Origin: an uncultured Chiayiivirga sp.
GTDB lineage: Bacteria; Pseudomonadota; Gammaproteobacteria; Xanthomonadales; Xanthomonadaceae
Assembly (NCBI GenBank): GCA_934525595.1
Contig: CAKSZJ010000003.1
Location: 1 to 64,000, forward strand
DNA: 64,000 bases
Direction: 5' to 3'
The translations under genes and the position numbers were made by a program. The notes beneath the pieces are model-generated. The model did no database searches and had not been told where the DNA came from. It saw nothing but the letters and a program-made list of their open reading frames with translations. Below are positions 1 through 7,413 of the stretch, one piece after another (within the stretch, counting starts at the first letter, position 1; each line of letters begins with the position of its first letter).

Positions 1-336
1 CACCTCCCGCTCAGCTTCGGACACGATTTCGGCGATTTTCTTGATTCGCTCGTATGCCGTTCGCAGTCGCCGGCCGTCCTCAAGCTCGATGCCGCCGGTC
101 AGGTATACGTCGCGAGCGCAGTCCAGTGCGATGCGGGTTTCGGTGACGATGATAGGCAGCAGGCCTTTCACGCGCCGCAATGCTGCGTCTGTGGTATTGT
201 TCCGGGGCAAACCACCAGCCAAATCGGATTGCTCCGCGCCTCGATCATTCGCAGTGATCGGGGCGCGCTCGTTTCCGGGGTCGGGTTGCCGGTACAGCGC
301 GGTGAGCGCCTGCACCTGGGGATGCGCGGCCATCAT
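1..336 (-). CDS. Hypothetical protein of the integrated element, truncated by the window edge
   Basis: An open frame reads from an ATG at 336 off the left edge (112 codons visible). It overlaps the alpA-like stop by four bases (ATGA), and an AGGAGG at 344-349 precedes the ATG by 7 nt, so translation and coupling to alpA are well supported. The visible part starts MMAAHPQVQAL, is mostly polar and has a charged helical stretch near its end (ERIKKIAEIVSEAEREV). There is no signal peptide or membrane segment. I do not recognise the family. Its position after an AlpA-like gene suggests a replication or accessory protein of the element, but that is only context. Confidence 0.7.
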   Translation of the reverse strand, partial: MMAAHPQVQALTALYRQPDPGNERAPITANDRGAEQSDLAGGLPRNNTTDAALRRVKGLLPIIVTETRIALDCARDVYLTGGIELEDGRRLRTAYERIKKIAEIVSEAEREV

Positions 337-542
337 GCAGCCACCTCCTGCGCGGTGGCGATGCGCTCGGCAATCCACGCCTGCACGGCGCGTTCGGACC
401 AGCCTACGGCGCGCGCGCGTGGATCGGGCAATAGTTTGAACGGAGCGGGAAATCGCCCAGCTCTAATCTCGCGATCGATGACGGAATCAGTCAGGCCAGT
501 CAAGGATTTGACTTCGGGGCGGCGGATGATGCGATCGTGCAT
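333..542 (-). CDS. AlpA-family phage/element transcriptional regulator
   Basis: A 69-residue protein matching the AlpA/MerR-like excisionase fold used by P4-like satellites and islands. It has the typical core: RRPEVKSLTGLTDSVIDREIRAGRFPAP is a helix-turn-helix segment (about residues 7-34), followed by the WSERAVQAWIAER tail (about 48-60). In known systems AlpA proteins activate integrase/excision genes or bind att-proximal DNA as directionality factors. The gene lies in an integrase-bearing element, which supports such a role. It overlaps the next gene by ATGA. Exact regulatory targets are unknown. Confidence 0.85.
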   Translation of the reverse strand: MHDRIIRRPEVKSLTGLTDSVIDREIRAGRFPAPFKLLPDPRARAVGWSERAVQAWIAERIATAQEVAA

Positions 543-566
543 TTTGGCACCTCACTTTTGGCGTGG

Positions 567-629
567 GGTGCCCCGTTCGATTATCAGAATCGCCAGCCAG
601 CGAACCGGCATGGCCTGCCACGGGGCACC
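567..629. repeat. 9-bp inverted repeat in the alpA upstream region
   Basis: GGTGCCCCG at 567-575 is repeated exactly as its reverse complement CGGGGCACC at 621-629, with 45 nt between the arms. It lies in the 128-bp gap between the unknown gene ending at 671 and the alpA start at 542, that is, in the alpA 5' region on the minus strand. A further GGTGCCCG occurs at 640-647 on the plus strand. It could be a dyad binding site or a long hairpin; there is no T-run to call it a terminator. Confidence 0.4.
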
Positions 630-670
630 AGAATCAGCAGGTGCCCGCAAGATAAAACCCCGGTTTCGCT

Positions 671-1261
671 CTAAGCGGCTTTGGGTGAACTGCGAATCCG
701 AGACAGCAATTTTTGCAGTTCAGCCACCGTTATGGGTTTGGCTTCATTGCTCCCAATTTCGAAGTAAACAAGCCGGCCGTCACTCCGAACGGACGAAGAT
801 TCCGGCTCGTCAACGCTGAACGGGAAACCATCGTCCACGCGGCGGCTCACGGCGACATCATTGCCAAGCTCGGCAAGGATTTCGTCATTGGTCAGCCCTT
901 CGGCCACCAGCATTTCCAACCCGCGTCGCAGCGGGGTTTTTCTGTTCGGTTTGGGCCGGCCTTTCGCGGCTTTCCCGCGATAGCGGGATAACGCGGTGAC
1001 CATCGGAGCGAATATGTCGTCGATGTCCCAATCTTCGCTTATCCCGTCCGTCAGTTCGTCGCGCACCAGCAGAAGGAAGTGAAGAAGGTGTCGGCAGTCC
1101 GGGTGCCGAAAATCCGTATCCGTGACGGCGCTATTCACGAAGTCGAACAGCTTTCGACTCGCCTTCACAATGGGGCGATTGCGGTCAGCCTCGATGGCCT
1201 GAACAAGCGCGTCGTAATCACCTGTAGGCAACGAGAATTGACGTGCAGTGCGCTTCGTCAT
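671..1261 (-). CDS. Hypothetical protein of the integrated element
   Basis: A 196-residue soluble protein of unknown family. It begins 5 nt after the higA-like stop and has no clear ribosome binding site, so coupling to the toxin-antitoxin genes is likely. The middle is basic (GKAAKGRPKPNRKTPLRRGLEMLV, about residues 95-118) and could contact nucleic acid; the adjacent LTNDEILAELG segment looks like a short helix-turn-helix-type stretch. The C-terminal third is acidic to mixed. No signal peptide, membrane segment or metal motif is visible. Its place between a toxin-antitoxin pair and alpA points to an element-specific function, but none can be assigned. Confidence 0.65.
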   Translation of the reverse strand: MTKRTARQFSLPTGDYDALVQAIEADRNRPIVKASRKLFDFVNSAVTDTDFRHPDCRHLLHFLLLVRDELTDGISEDWDIDDIFAPMVTALSRYRGKAAKGRPKPNRKTPLRRGLEMLVAEGLTNDEILAELGNDVAVSRRVDDGFPFSVDEPESSSVRSDGRLVYFEIGSNEAKPITVAELQKLLSRIRSSPKAA

Positions 1262-1266
1262 GGCGG

Positions 1267-1551
1267 TCAGGCCGGCACCGCCGTCAGTTTCACGCCCAAC
1301 GCGCGCGTCACTTTCAGCACGGTGTCATAGCGGGGCTTTGCGCCCGGTGCGAGTGCCTTGTAAAGACTTTCACGGCCAAGGCCGGCATCGGCGGCCACCT
1401 GCGTCATGCCGCGCGCCTTGGCGATGTGCCCAAGCGCGCGCAGCAGTTCTTCCGGGTCGCCATCGGCAAGAACTTGCCCAAGGTATTCGGCCACGGCTTC
1501 ATCGCTGTCCAGGTGTGCGGACAGGTCGAACGGGATCAGTTTAGTCTTCAT
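1267..1551 (-). CDS. Antitoxin of a HigBA/RelE-type toxin-antitoxin system
   Basis: A 94-residue protein of the 'putative addiction module antidote' type. The N-terminal part (DLSAHLDSDEAVAEYLGQVL) is the family's toxin-wrapping region; residues about 35-90 form an XRE-like helix-turn-helix (MTQVAADAGLGRESLYKAL, then PRYDTVLKVTRALGVKL). The ATG at 1551 is preceded by AAAGGAG and lies 2 nt after the toxin stop, so the two genes are co-translated. The toxin-first order is the HigBA arrangement. Known members neutralise the RNase toxin and repress their own promoter; the dyad at 1858-1877 is a good candidate for that operator. Confidence 0.88.
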   Translation of the reverse strand: MKTKLIPFDLSAHLDSDEAVAEYLGQVLADGDPEELLRALGHIAKARGMTQVAADAGLGRESLYKALAPGAKPRYDTVLKVTRALGVKLTAVPA

Positions 1552-1553
1552 CG

Positions 1554-1847
1554 TCAAATCTCCTTTGCCAGTTTCCGCGCGCGCTTGATGTCGGCTTCCT
1601 GCGTGGACTTGTCGCCGCCGGCCAGCAGCACGACGACGATGCCACCGCGCATCGTGAAATAGACGCGATAGCCCTTGCCCACGTCTACGCGCAGCTCCGA
1701 TAGTTCGCCGCCGCATGTCTTCACGTCGCCCAACGTGCCGGATGCAATGCGGTCGATCCGGCGTGCGATGGCAACCTTGGCGCGCAGGTCGCGCAACTTG
1801 GCGTGCCATGCCGCGAAGTCTTCGGTCTGCTGCACCAAATAGCTCAT
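1554..1847 (-). CDS. RelE/ParE-superfamily toxin (HigB-like)
   Basis: A 97-residue basic protein with the compact RelE/HigB fold pattern: DFAAWHAKLRDLRAKVAIARRIDRIASG near the N-terminus, then SELRVDVGKGYRVYFTMRGGIVVVLLAGGDKSTQEADIKRARKLA. The GKGYRVYF and LLAGGDKSTQ blocks are the hallmark of 'addiction module killer' proteins; family members are ribosome-dependent mRNA interferases. I chose the ATG at 1847, not upstream starts, because the extra residues would be translated from the promoter and operator DNA and because the family begins about here. No Shine-Dalgarno precedes it, and the promoter places +1 on this ATG. It probably stabilises the element. Confidence 0.88.
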   Translation of the reverse strand: MSYLVQQTEDFAAWHAKLRDLRAKVAIARRIDRIASGTLGDVKTCGGELSELRVDVGKGYRVYFTMRGGIVVVLLAGGDKSTQEADIKRARKLAKEI

Positions 1848-1853
1848 GGCAAT

Positions 1854-1882
1854 ACTGTATCCGTATGGATACGGATATGCAA
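1854..1882 (-). promoter_or_regulatory. Toxin-antitoxin promoter with operator dyad in its spacer
   Basis: On the minus strand a -35 TTGCAT (1877-1882) and a -10 TACAGT (1854-1859) are exactly 17 bp apart. The spacer is filled by a perfect inverted repeat, TATCCGTA / TACGGATA (plus-strand 1858-1865 and 1870-1877, 4-bp spacer), overlapping both hexamers by a base or two. Counting 7 nt from the last base of the -10 puts +1 at 1847, the A of the toxin ATG. Inference: an autorepressed promoter giving a leaderless toxin mRNA. Confidence 0.75.
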
Positions 1883-1887
1883 TGCCG

Positions 1888-3078
1888 TCACAGTGCCAGC
1901 CCCGCCAGCGCGTCGCGCGCGCGTTCCTGTTGAAGGTGCCCGTAGTGCCTTTCAATCATCGCCACGGACGTTCCCGCCAATGCGGCCACGGTGAACAAGT
2001 CCAGGCCATCGGACACCAGATCGGTGATGACCGAGTGCCGCATGGTGTAGGCGGTCGTTTCAGGTGGCAGATCAGCAGCAGCGGCAGCGGCCTTTATCGG
2101 CCCTTTCCACGCGTCTTTATCCCATGCCTTGCCATCCCAGCGAGACAGCAGCGGCGCAGCCGGCAGCTTGCCCTTGACGGTCTGGCGGAACAGTCCGGCA
2201 GTGGCTTCGGGCAGCAGCACGGATCGGCCTGCGCCAGCTTTGTCCGTACCGATGCGCAGCGTGCCTTGCTTGGCGTGGAAGTCGGCCACGGTCAGGCCGA
2301 CCAGCGCACCAGGGCGCAGCGGCAGCAGACACAGGCCACGGACGAAGGCGGCGGCATCCTCGGGCAGGTGTTCGATCAGCGCGCGGCGCTGGTCGCGATC
2401 CAGATACAGGGTGCGGCGGCCATCGGCGTTCGCGGTCGGCTTCAATGCCTTGCGCCATGCGTGGTCGCTGGTCACAAAGCCATCGGACAGCGCCAGGTTC
2501 AACGCCGCGCGCATCGGCACCATGTCGCGGTTCACGCTGCCTGCCGATCTCGGTGCCGGCGGCTTCGGTGGCGTCTTTGTGCGGCAGTTCGGCCCGCGCT
2601 TCGGTTGCATGGCCGGCTGGCTTGCGATGCGCTCGCGCCATTCTTGCAGGTGGCGGGGTGCCAGCTTCTCCAACAGCACGCCCGCGATGGGGTCGCCGTC
2701 GATGTGCCGCTTGAGCCGACCCTCAACGTCGGCGGCGGCGGTCGCGCCCTTGGTCTTGCGCTGGTGTTCGACGTACCTGCGCCACGCATCCGCCACGGTC
2801 AGCGACTCGCGACGGCCACCCTTGCCCAGGTGGTCAAACCATTCTTGGGCGGCTTTGACGGCGGCGCTGTAGCGCTCATTCGCCGGCAGGCGTCCAAAGT
2901 CACCCAGGCTCTTGATCGCCTCCTTGCGCGTGCCGGCATCGTAGGCCTTGGCCTGCCAGTGCAACCCGGCTTCCGTCTTGCGTACGCCGATGTGCTTCCC
3001 CACGGCGAGCCTGTACCAGTAGGGCGCTTTTCTCGCCTTCAGTCTGGCTTGCTTGGTGACCGTCTCGAATCCAGCCAT
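1888..3078 (-). CDS. int: Tyrosine recombinase (integrase) of the island
   Basis: A 396-residue integrase of the P4/phage type with an N-terminal arm-binding domain (DUF4102-like, about residues 1-80), a core-binding SAM-like domain (LTVADAWRRYVEHQ onward) and a C-terminal catalytic domain. Catalytic landmarks are visible: the first Arg in LLPLRPGALVGL, the Y-T-M-R-H box (second Arg), and the nucleophilic Tyr in IERHYGHL. The ATG at 3078 (MAGFETVT) has GGAG/GAGGGA upstream; an in-frame ATG at 3108 has no ribosome binding site and would add ten residues. It lies about 110 bp from the tRNA fragment and reads away from it. It should integrate and excise the element at tRNA-Val. Confidence 0.93.
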   Translation of the reverse strand: MAGFETVTKQARLKARKAPYWYRLAVGKHIGVRKTEAGLHWQAKAYDAGTRKEAIKSLGDFGRLPANERYSAAVKAAQEWFDHLGKGGRRESLTVADAWRRYVEHQRKTKGATAAADVEGRLKRHIDGDPIAGVLLEKLAPRHLQEWRERIASQPAMQPKRGPNCRTKTPPKPPAPRSAGSVNRDMVPMRAALNLALSDGFVTSDHAWRKALKPTANADGRRTLYLDRDQRRALIEHLPEDAAAFVRGLCLLPLRPGALVGLTVADFHAKQGTLRIGTDKAGAGRSVLLPEATAGLFRQTVKGKLPAAPLLSRWDGKAWDKDAWKGPIKAAAAAADLPPETTAYTMRHSVITDLVSDGLDLFTVAALAGTSVAMIERHYGHLQQERARDALAGLAL

Positions 3079-3189
3079 TCCCTCGTCTCCGAAAAATCTC
3101 CGAAACATGGTGGTGGATTGTGGGTAGTGGTGGTGGCTAAGTCAATGATTTATCAGCTACGTGATGGGTCTTGGTGTCCCAAATTTCTT

Positions 3190-3236
3190 CCTTCACACGG
3201 CAGGGGTCGCAGGTTCGAACCCTGCACCGCCCACCA
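3190..3236 (+). other. attR: duplicated 3' part of tRNA-Val(CAC), not a functional tRNA
   Basis: The segment begins in an anticodon loop (CCTTCACACGGCAG; the loop TTCACAC gives anticodon CAC) and contains a full T-arm with GGTTCGAAC and an acceptor strand ending CCGCCCACCA. The bases before 3190 do not supply an acceptor 5' strand, D-arm or anticodon 5' stem. It is therefore the crossover-duplicated 3' part left at one end of an island integrated within the anticodon loop. The intact tRNA-Val(CAC) should be at the other end, outside this window. Confidence 0.88.
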
Positions 3237-3248
3237 ATGAAAACAACG

Positions 3249-3274
3249 AAAAGGCTCGCTTCGGCGGGCCTTTT
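3249..3274 (+). terminator. Rho-independent terminator of the tRNA-Val locus
   Basis: AAAAGGCTCGC (3249-3259), loop TTCG, then GCGGGCCTTTT (3264-3274): an 11-bp stem with one G-T pair, a stable UUCG tetraloop and a T-run. It follows the tRNA 3' fragment by 12 nt, so it is the original terminator of the chromosomal tRNA, now separated from its promoter by the island. The stem is A/T-symmetrical and may also work on the other strand. A CCGTACG/CGTACGG dyad follows at 3281-3300. Confidence 0.8.
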
Positions 3275-3346
3275 CCGTTGCCGTACGGCGTCGCGTACGG
3301 CAGGGCGCGCGGCGCCTTGCACGGGGGGCGATGACGTTCCTTCTTC

Positions 3347-4126
3347 TCAGGCCAGCGCGGTTTCCAGCAGCGGGCGCAGCACGATGCGCTCGAGGCGCTC
3401 GGCCCGCTCCGGCAGGTAGCTCGTCGTGCCTTCGTCCATGTAGGTCGACTGCGCCAGTTCGAGCTGGATCGCTTCGATGCCGAGCGCCGGGTCGCCGTAG
3501 TGGCGGGTGATGTACCCGCCCTTGAATCGCCCGTTGACGACGTGGCTGTAATCGTTTTGCGACGCGAGGAACGAGGCGAGCCGTGCCTGCAGCGCGGGCG
3601 AGCAGCTCGCGCCGCCGGCTGTTCCAAGATTGAGGTCGGGCAGACGGCCCTCGAAGAGGAAGGGGAGCTCGCCGCGAATCGAGTGCCCGTCCCACAGCAC
3701 CGCGCGCCCGAAACGTGCGCGCAGGCGCGCCAGTTCGCCGGCCAGCGCGTCGTGGTAAGGGCGCCAGTACCCAGCCAGGCGCGCGGCGACTTCCGCCGCG
3801 TCGGGGGTCTCTCCCGGCAGATAGACCGATTCGCCGGTGAAGCGCACGGTCGGGCACAGGCCGGTGGTGTTCTGGCCGGGGTAGAGCGAGATATCGTCTG
3901 GCGGGCGGTTGAGGTCCACCACGTAGCGGGAATGGTGCGGGCGCAGGATCGATGCGCCCAGTTCACGCGCGAAGGCATACAGGCGCGAGACGAACCAGTC
4001 GGTGTCGGGCGCGCCGCGCGCGGCAGGCATCATGCGCGCGGCGAGCGGGTCGGGGATATGGCTGCCGTCGTGCGGCAGGCTCACCAGCAGCGGCGCGTGG
4101 CCGGATTCCAGAGTGAAGATGTCCAT
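3347..4126 (-). CDS. hutG: N-formylglutamate amidohydrolase
   Basis: 259 residues, a normal length for the family that hydrolyses N-formyl-L-glutamate to formate and glutamate, the last step of one histidine-degradation route. Family blocks are visible: LVSLPHDGSHIPD near residue 15, YVVDLNRPPDD near 68, then WDGHSIRGELPFLFEGRLPD and VNGRFKGGYITRHYG. The His and Asp residues in these blocks are the likely metal ligands. It is cytoplasmic, with no signal peptide. Other hut genes are not in this window, so it stands alone beside the tRNA-Val site. There is no Shine-Dalgarno; a TACAAT -10 ends 7 nt before the ATG (see 4133-4138). Confidence 0.93.
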   Translation of the reverse strand: MDIFTLESGHAPLLVSLPHDGSHIPDPLAARMMPAARGAPDTDWFVSRLYAFARELGASILRPHHSRYVVDLNRPPDDISLYPGQNTTGLCPTVRFTGESVYLPGETPDAAEVAARLAGYWRPYHDALAGELARLRARFGRAVLWDGHSIRGELPFLFEGRLPDLNLGTAGGASCSPALQARLASFLASQNDYSHVVNGRFKGGYITRHYGDPALGIEAIQLELAQSTYMDEGTTSYLPERAERLERIVLRPLLETALA

Positions 4127-4132
4127 CGGCCG

Positions 4133-4138
4133 ATTGTA
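4133..4138 (-). promoter_or_regulatory. -10 hexamer placed for a leaderless hutG transcript
   Basis: TACAAT on the minus strand ends at 4133, so +1 should fall at about 4126, which is the A of the hutG ATG. No purine-rich ribosome binding site is present in the 20 nt upstream. I see no convincing -35 at 16-18 bp, so the promoter call rests on the -10 and its spacing. Confidence 0.5.
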
Positions 4139-4163
4139 GGCGTCGCCGGGCGCCGCTGCCGCT

Positions 4164-5414
4164 TCAGAGCTGCTCGGCTTCCTCGATCATCGGGCGGGGC
4201 GGCGCCAGCACCGGGTCGCGCTTCACGCCGCGGCGATGGCGCCACCACAGCGCGATCGCCGCAAGGCACAGTATCGTCGCAGCCAGCGCCAGCAGGTTGC
4301 GATGCGGTGCGAGCAGCGGTGCGAGCAGGCCGGCGATGACGGCGTTGATGCTCAGGCTGGTGAACGCCTGGATCGAGGCCGCCGTGCCGCGGTGGCGCGG
4401 GTACATGTCGAGCATGAGGATGGTCAGGAGCGGAAAGACCAGGCCGATGCCCGCGGCGGCGAAGCCCGGCGGAATGACCGCCCAGGGCAGGGCGATCGCA
4501 TCCACCGACAGGTTGTAGCCGAGGTTGGCGAGCGCGGCGAAGAGCGAGAGGCCAAGGCCGAGCTTCGCGGTGGTCGACTGGCTGATGCGCCCGGCCAGAC
4601 GGCTCGACAGGAAGGATCCTGCCATCAAGCCCGCCACGATGGGGATGAACATCCAGCCGAACTGTTGTTCGTCGAGGCCCAGGTAGTCCAGTACCACCAC
4701 CGGCGCCGAGGAGATGTAGAGGAACAGCGCGCCGAAATTGAAGCATGCCGCGAGCGAGAGCTGCAGGAAGCGCGGATTCCGGAAAATCGCCCAGCTGCCG
4801 GATGCCAGCGATCCGAGTCGCAGCGGCGTGCGCGCCTGCGGGGGGTGGGTTTCCGGCATCCATGCGAGGCAGGCGAGCAGGACGAGGAAGGCGAACAGCG
4901 CCATCGCCCAGAAAATCGAGTGCCACTGGCTCCACCCCAGGATCCAGCCGCCGACGATGGGCGCGATGGCCGGGGCCACCGAGAAGATCATGGTGGCCTG
5001 CGCCATCAGCTTCTGCGCCGCGTCGCCGTCGAGACAGTCGCGGATCACCGCGCGCGCCACGATCAGGCCGGCGCCTGCGGACATGCCCTGCAATGCGCGG
5101 AATGTCAGCAGCCAGGCCAGGCTTTGCGACAGCGCGGCGCCGACGCAGGCGAGCACGAACACCGCCACGCCCGCCAGGATCACCGGGCGTCGCCCGATCG
5201 AATCCGACAGCGGGCCGTGCAGCACGCTCATCAGCGCGTAGGCGGCCAGGTACACGCTGATCGTCTGCTGCACCGCGCCGTGCGATGCACCGAAGTCTTC
5301 CCGCAGCGCTGGAAATGCGGGAAAGATCGCGTCGATTGCGAACGGGCCGAACATCGACAGCCCGGCCAGCAGCAGGGTGAGGCGCCAGAGGAAGGCGCGG
5401 GAGCGAATGGACAT
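4164..5414 (-). CDS. Bcr/CflA-family multidrug efflux transporter (MFS)
   Basis: 416 residues with about twelve hydrophobic segments. MFS motif A is clear between helices 2 and 3 (GPLSDSIGRRPV), and the first helix (LSMFGPFAIDAIFPAFPAL) carries the 'D-x-Y/I-x-P-A-x-P' pattern of drug:H+ antiporter family 1, to which Bcr and CflA belong. Family members export compounds such as bicyclomycin or sulphonamides, or small peptides; the substrate cannot be read from sequence. I start at the ATG at 5414 (MSIRSRAFLWRL); a TTG at 5441 would add nine residues and neither has a strong ribosome binding site. It lies 37 bp upstream of hutG, same strand. Confidence 0.88.
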   Translation of the reverse strand: MSIRSRAFLWRLTLLLAGLSMFGPFAIDAIFPAFPALREDFGASHGAVQQTISVYLAAYALMSVLHGPLSDSIGRRPVILAGVAVFVLACVGAALSQSLAWLLTFRALQGMSAGAGLIVARAVIRDCLDGDAAQKLMAQATMIFSVAPAIAPIVGGWILGWSQWHSIFWAMALFAFLVLLACLAWMPETHPPQARTPLRLGSLASGSWAIFRNPRFLQLSLAACFNFGALFLYISSAPVVVLDYLGLDEQQFGWMFIPIVAGLMAGSFLSSRLAGRISQSTTAKLGLGLSLFAALANLGYNLSVDAIALPWAVIPPGFAAAGIGLVFPLLTILMLDMYPRHRGTAASIQAFTSLSINAVIAGLLAPLLAPHRNLLALAATILCLAAIALWWRHRRGVKRDPVLAPPRPMIEEAEQL

Positions 5415-5534
5415 GGCGGCAACCGGAAACAAGCGGGCCAATCTAGTGCCCGAAGCCCGAGCGCACGATGAAGGCGCGCCGGCAGGGCACGCCCGCGCGG
5501 TCGCGGGCGGGTTTCGACGCGGTGCGCGATGCGA

Positions 5535-7196
5535 TCAGCGCAGGAAGACCTGCTTGCCGCCGACCCAGGTCTGCAGCACGCCGATCTTCCAGATGTTCTC
5601 GGCCGGGATCGTGAAGTAGTCGCGATCGATCACGATGAAATCGGCCCACTTGCCCGGCTCCAGCGTGCCCTGATGCGTTTCCTGGTGCGCGGCCCAGGCG
5701 GCATCGAGGGTGAAGGCGCGCAGTGCTTCCTCGCGCGTCATGCGCTGGTCGGCGTACCAGCCGCCTGCGGGAGTGTTTTCGTGGTCCTGCCGCGTCACGG
5801 CTGCGTGCAGGCCGAAGAAGGGGTTGGGATGCTCCACCGGGAAATCCGAGCCGGCCGCGATGCGGGTGCCCTGATCCAGGAAGCGTCGCCAGGCGTAGCC
5901 GCCCAGGATGCGCTGCGGGCCGACGCGGTCTTCGGCCATGTTCATGTCCGAGGTGGCGTGAGTGGGCTGCATCGAGGCGACGAGTCGCAGCGGCAGGTAG
6001 CGCGGAATGTCTGCCAGGGCGGCGATCTGCGAGTGCTCCACGCGGTTTCGGTATTCGCGTGCGCCCGGGTAGGCCCTGTAGGCGAGCGAATAGCCGTCGA
6101 GCACGTCGCGTATGCCGGCGTCGCCGATGGCGTGGATGTTGACCTGGAAGCCCTTCGAGAAGGCTTTTTCGATTGCCGCACGCAGTTCGGCCGGAGTACG
6201 GAAAAGCAGGCCGTGGTTGTGCGGATCGTCGCTGTAGGGTTCGATCATCGCGGCGCCGCGGCTGCCGAGTGCACCATCGATCAGCATCTTCACGCTGCGC
6301 ACGGTCAGGTGGTCGTTGCCGTAGGCCAGGAGCGGGCCGGCGGCGGATATCTCATCGAACTCCTCGCCGGTGTCGCGCGCCATGGCGTAGATGCGCAGGG
6401 TCAGGCGCCCTTCGTCGGCCATCTGGCGGAACAGTCGCCAGTCGCGCACGTCGGTGCCTGCGTCGTGCACCGAGGTCAGCCCGAGGCTCGCGAGACGTGC
6501 CAGCGCGTCGTCCAGCGCGGCACGCGCTTCGGCGTCGTCGGCCGGTGGAATCCTTGCGCTCACCAGGGACATGGCCGCATCCACCAGCACGCCACTGGGA
6601 TTTCCGCCGGCGTCGCGCTCGATGCGTCCGCCCACCGGGTCGGGGGTGTGGCGATCGATGCCGGCCTGCTTCAGCGCGGCCGAGTTGGCCCAGCCGGCGT
6701 GTCCGTCCACGCGCTCCAGCCAGACCGGGCGATCCGCTACTGCGGCGTCCAGTTCGGTGGCCGTGGGGAATCGGCCCAGCTTCCAGATCACCTGGTTCCA
6801 GCCGTTGCCGACGATCCAGCCTGTCCCCGGATGTTCCGCGGCGAATGTGCGCGCGCGCGCCAGCGCCTCGTCGAGCGAACGGGTGCCTACCAGGTCGGCC
6901 TGGCGCAGTGCGAAGCCCAGGCCCATCAGATGGCCGTGCGCATCGGTCAGGCCCGGCAGCACCGTGCGTCCACCCATGGATTCGATTCTCGCCTCGCCGG
7001 CCTGCTCGCGCAGCTCGGCTTCGCTGCCGCGGGCCAGTATGCGGCCTGCATCGTCCACCAGCAGCGCCTCGAAGCGCTGCAAGACGCCCTGCTGATCCAT
7101 GGTGTAGCCGTTCATCCCGGTGAACAGCACCGGCTCGGATGCGGCCGGAAGGGCGAGGGCCAGCGCGGCGGCGCAGGCCAGTAGGCGCAGGGTCAT
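5535..7196 (-). CDS. Secreted metal-dependent amidohydrolase (YtcJ-like)
   Basis: 553 residues. A signal peptide (MTLRLLACAAALALALPAASE) predicts export to the periplasm. The body is an amidohydrolase-3/YtcJ type: LPGLTDAHGHLMGLG is the metal-binding HxH segment on strand 1, VNIHAIGDAGIRDVLD holds the mid-barrel His, and GSDFPVEHPNPFFGLHAAVTR holds the late Asp. The N- and C-terminal beta-sandwich pieces (AxxxxxxLPGLTDAHGH; GKWADFIVIDRD) complete the pattern. The family hydrolyses cyclic or linear amides, including formamide-type substrates; the true substrate is unknown. GGAG precedes the ATG by 6 nt. Divergent from yceI. Confidence 0.88.
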   Translation of the reverse strand: MTLRLLACAAALALALPAASEPVLFTGMNGYTMDQQGVLQRFEALLVDDAGRILARGSEAELREQAGEARIESMGGRTVLPGLTDAHGHLMGLGFALRQADLVGTRSLDEALARARTFAAEHPGTGWIVGNGWNQVIWKLGRFPTATELDAAVADRPVWLERVDGHAGWANSAALKQAGIDRHTPDPVGGRIERDAGGNPSGVLVDAAMSLVSARIPPADDAEARAALDDALARLASLGLTSVHDAGTDVRDWRLFRQMADEGRLTLRIYAMARDTGEEFDEISAAGPLLAYGNDHLTVRSVKMLIDGALGSRGAAMIEPYSDDPHNHGLLFRTPAELRAAIEKAFSKGFQVNIHAIGDAGIRDVLDGYSLAYRAYPGAREYRNRVEHSQIAALADIPRYLPLRLVASMQPTHATSDMNMAEDRVGPQRILGGYAWRRFLDQGTRIAAGSDFPVEHPNPFFGLHAAVTRQDHENTPAGGWYADQRMTREEALRAFTLDAAWAAHQETHQGTLEPGKWADFIVIDRDYFTIPAENIWKIGVLQTWVGGKQVFLR

Positions 7197-7413
7197 GGGC
7201 GCTCCGTAATCGGTGGGGAACAGGTGGACGAGTCTATAACGGCGTATGCCGGCGAGCCGTCATGCGGCCTCCGGGATCCTGCATCCTGGCCGGGTCGCAG
7301 CGGTGAGCGGGTCGTCGAGGTGCCGCCTGCACAGGCCGGTGGTGGCCACACGCACCTGTTGCCACGGCGCGTGCTGGCGTAGCATCGGCGCGGGCGGTGC
7401 AGTCGAGTGGGTG

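Larger units (their letters stand above)
1..3236. mobile_element. Right end of an integrated genomic island or satellite element
   Basis: A tyrosine integrase gene (1888-3078) lies next to a 47-bp tRNA-Val(CAC) 3' fragment (3190-3236) that has no 5' half in front of it, the signature of site-specific integration into a tRNA gene. Left of the integrase are a toxin-antitoxin pair, an unknown gene, an AlpA-type regulator and a truncated unknown gene, all on the minus strand and closely spaced. No housekeeping gene occurs before 3347. The element continues beyond base 1, so its size, left end and cargo are not visible. Inference: a satellite-phage-like or integrative element; no structural phage or conjugation gene is seen here. 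Confidence 0.85.

Noticed and set aside
1554-1955. Longer toxin starting at 1955
   Set aside because: The added N-terminus would be encoded by the promoter and operator and is unlike the family.
3190-3236. A complete tRNA-Val gene
   Set aside because: The acceptor 5' strand, D-arm and anticodon 5' stem are missing; only the 3' part is present.
3193-3978. A minus-strand frame starting in hutG antisense and ending in GGAGFEPATPAV-like residues
   Set aside because: That ending is the well-known false translation of the reverse strand of a tRNA 3' end; here it marks the tRNA-Val fragment.
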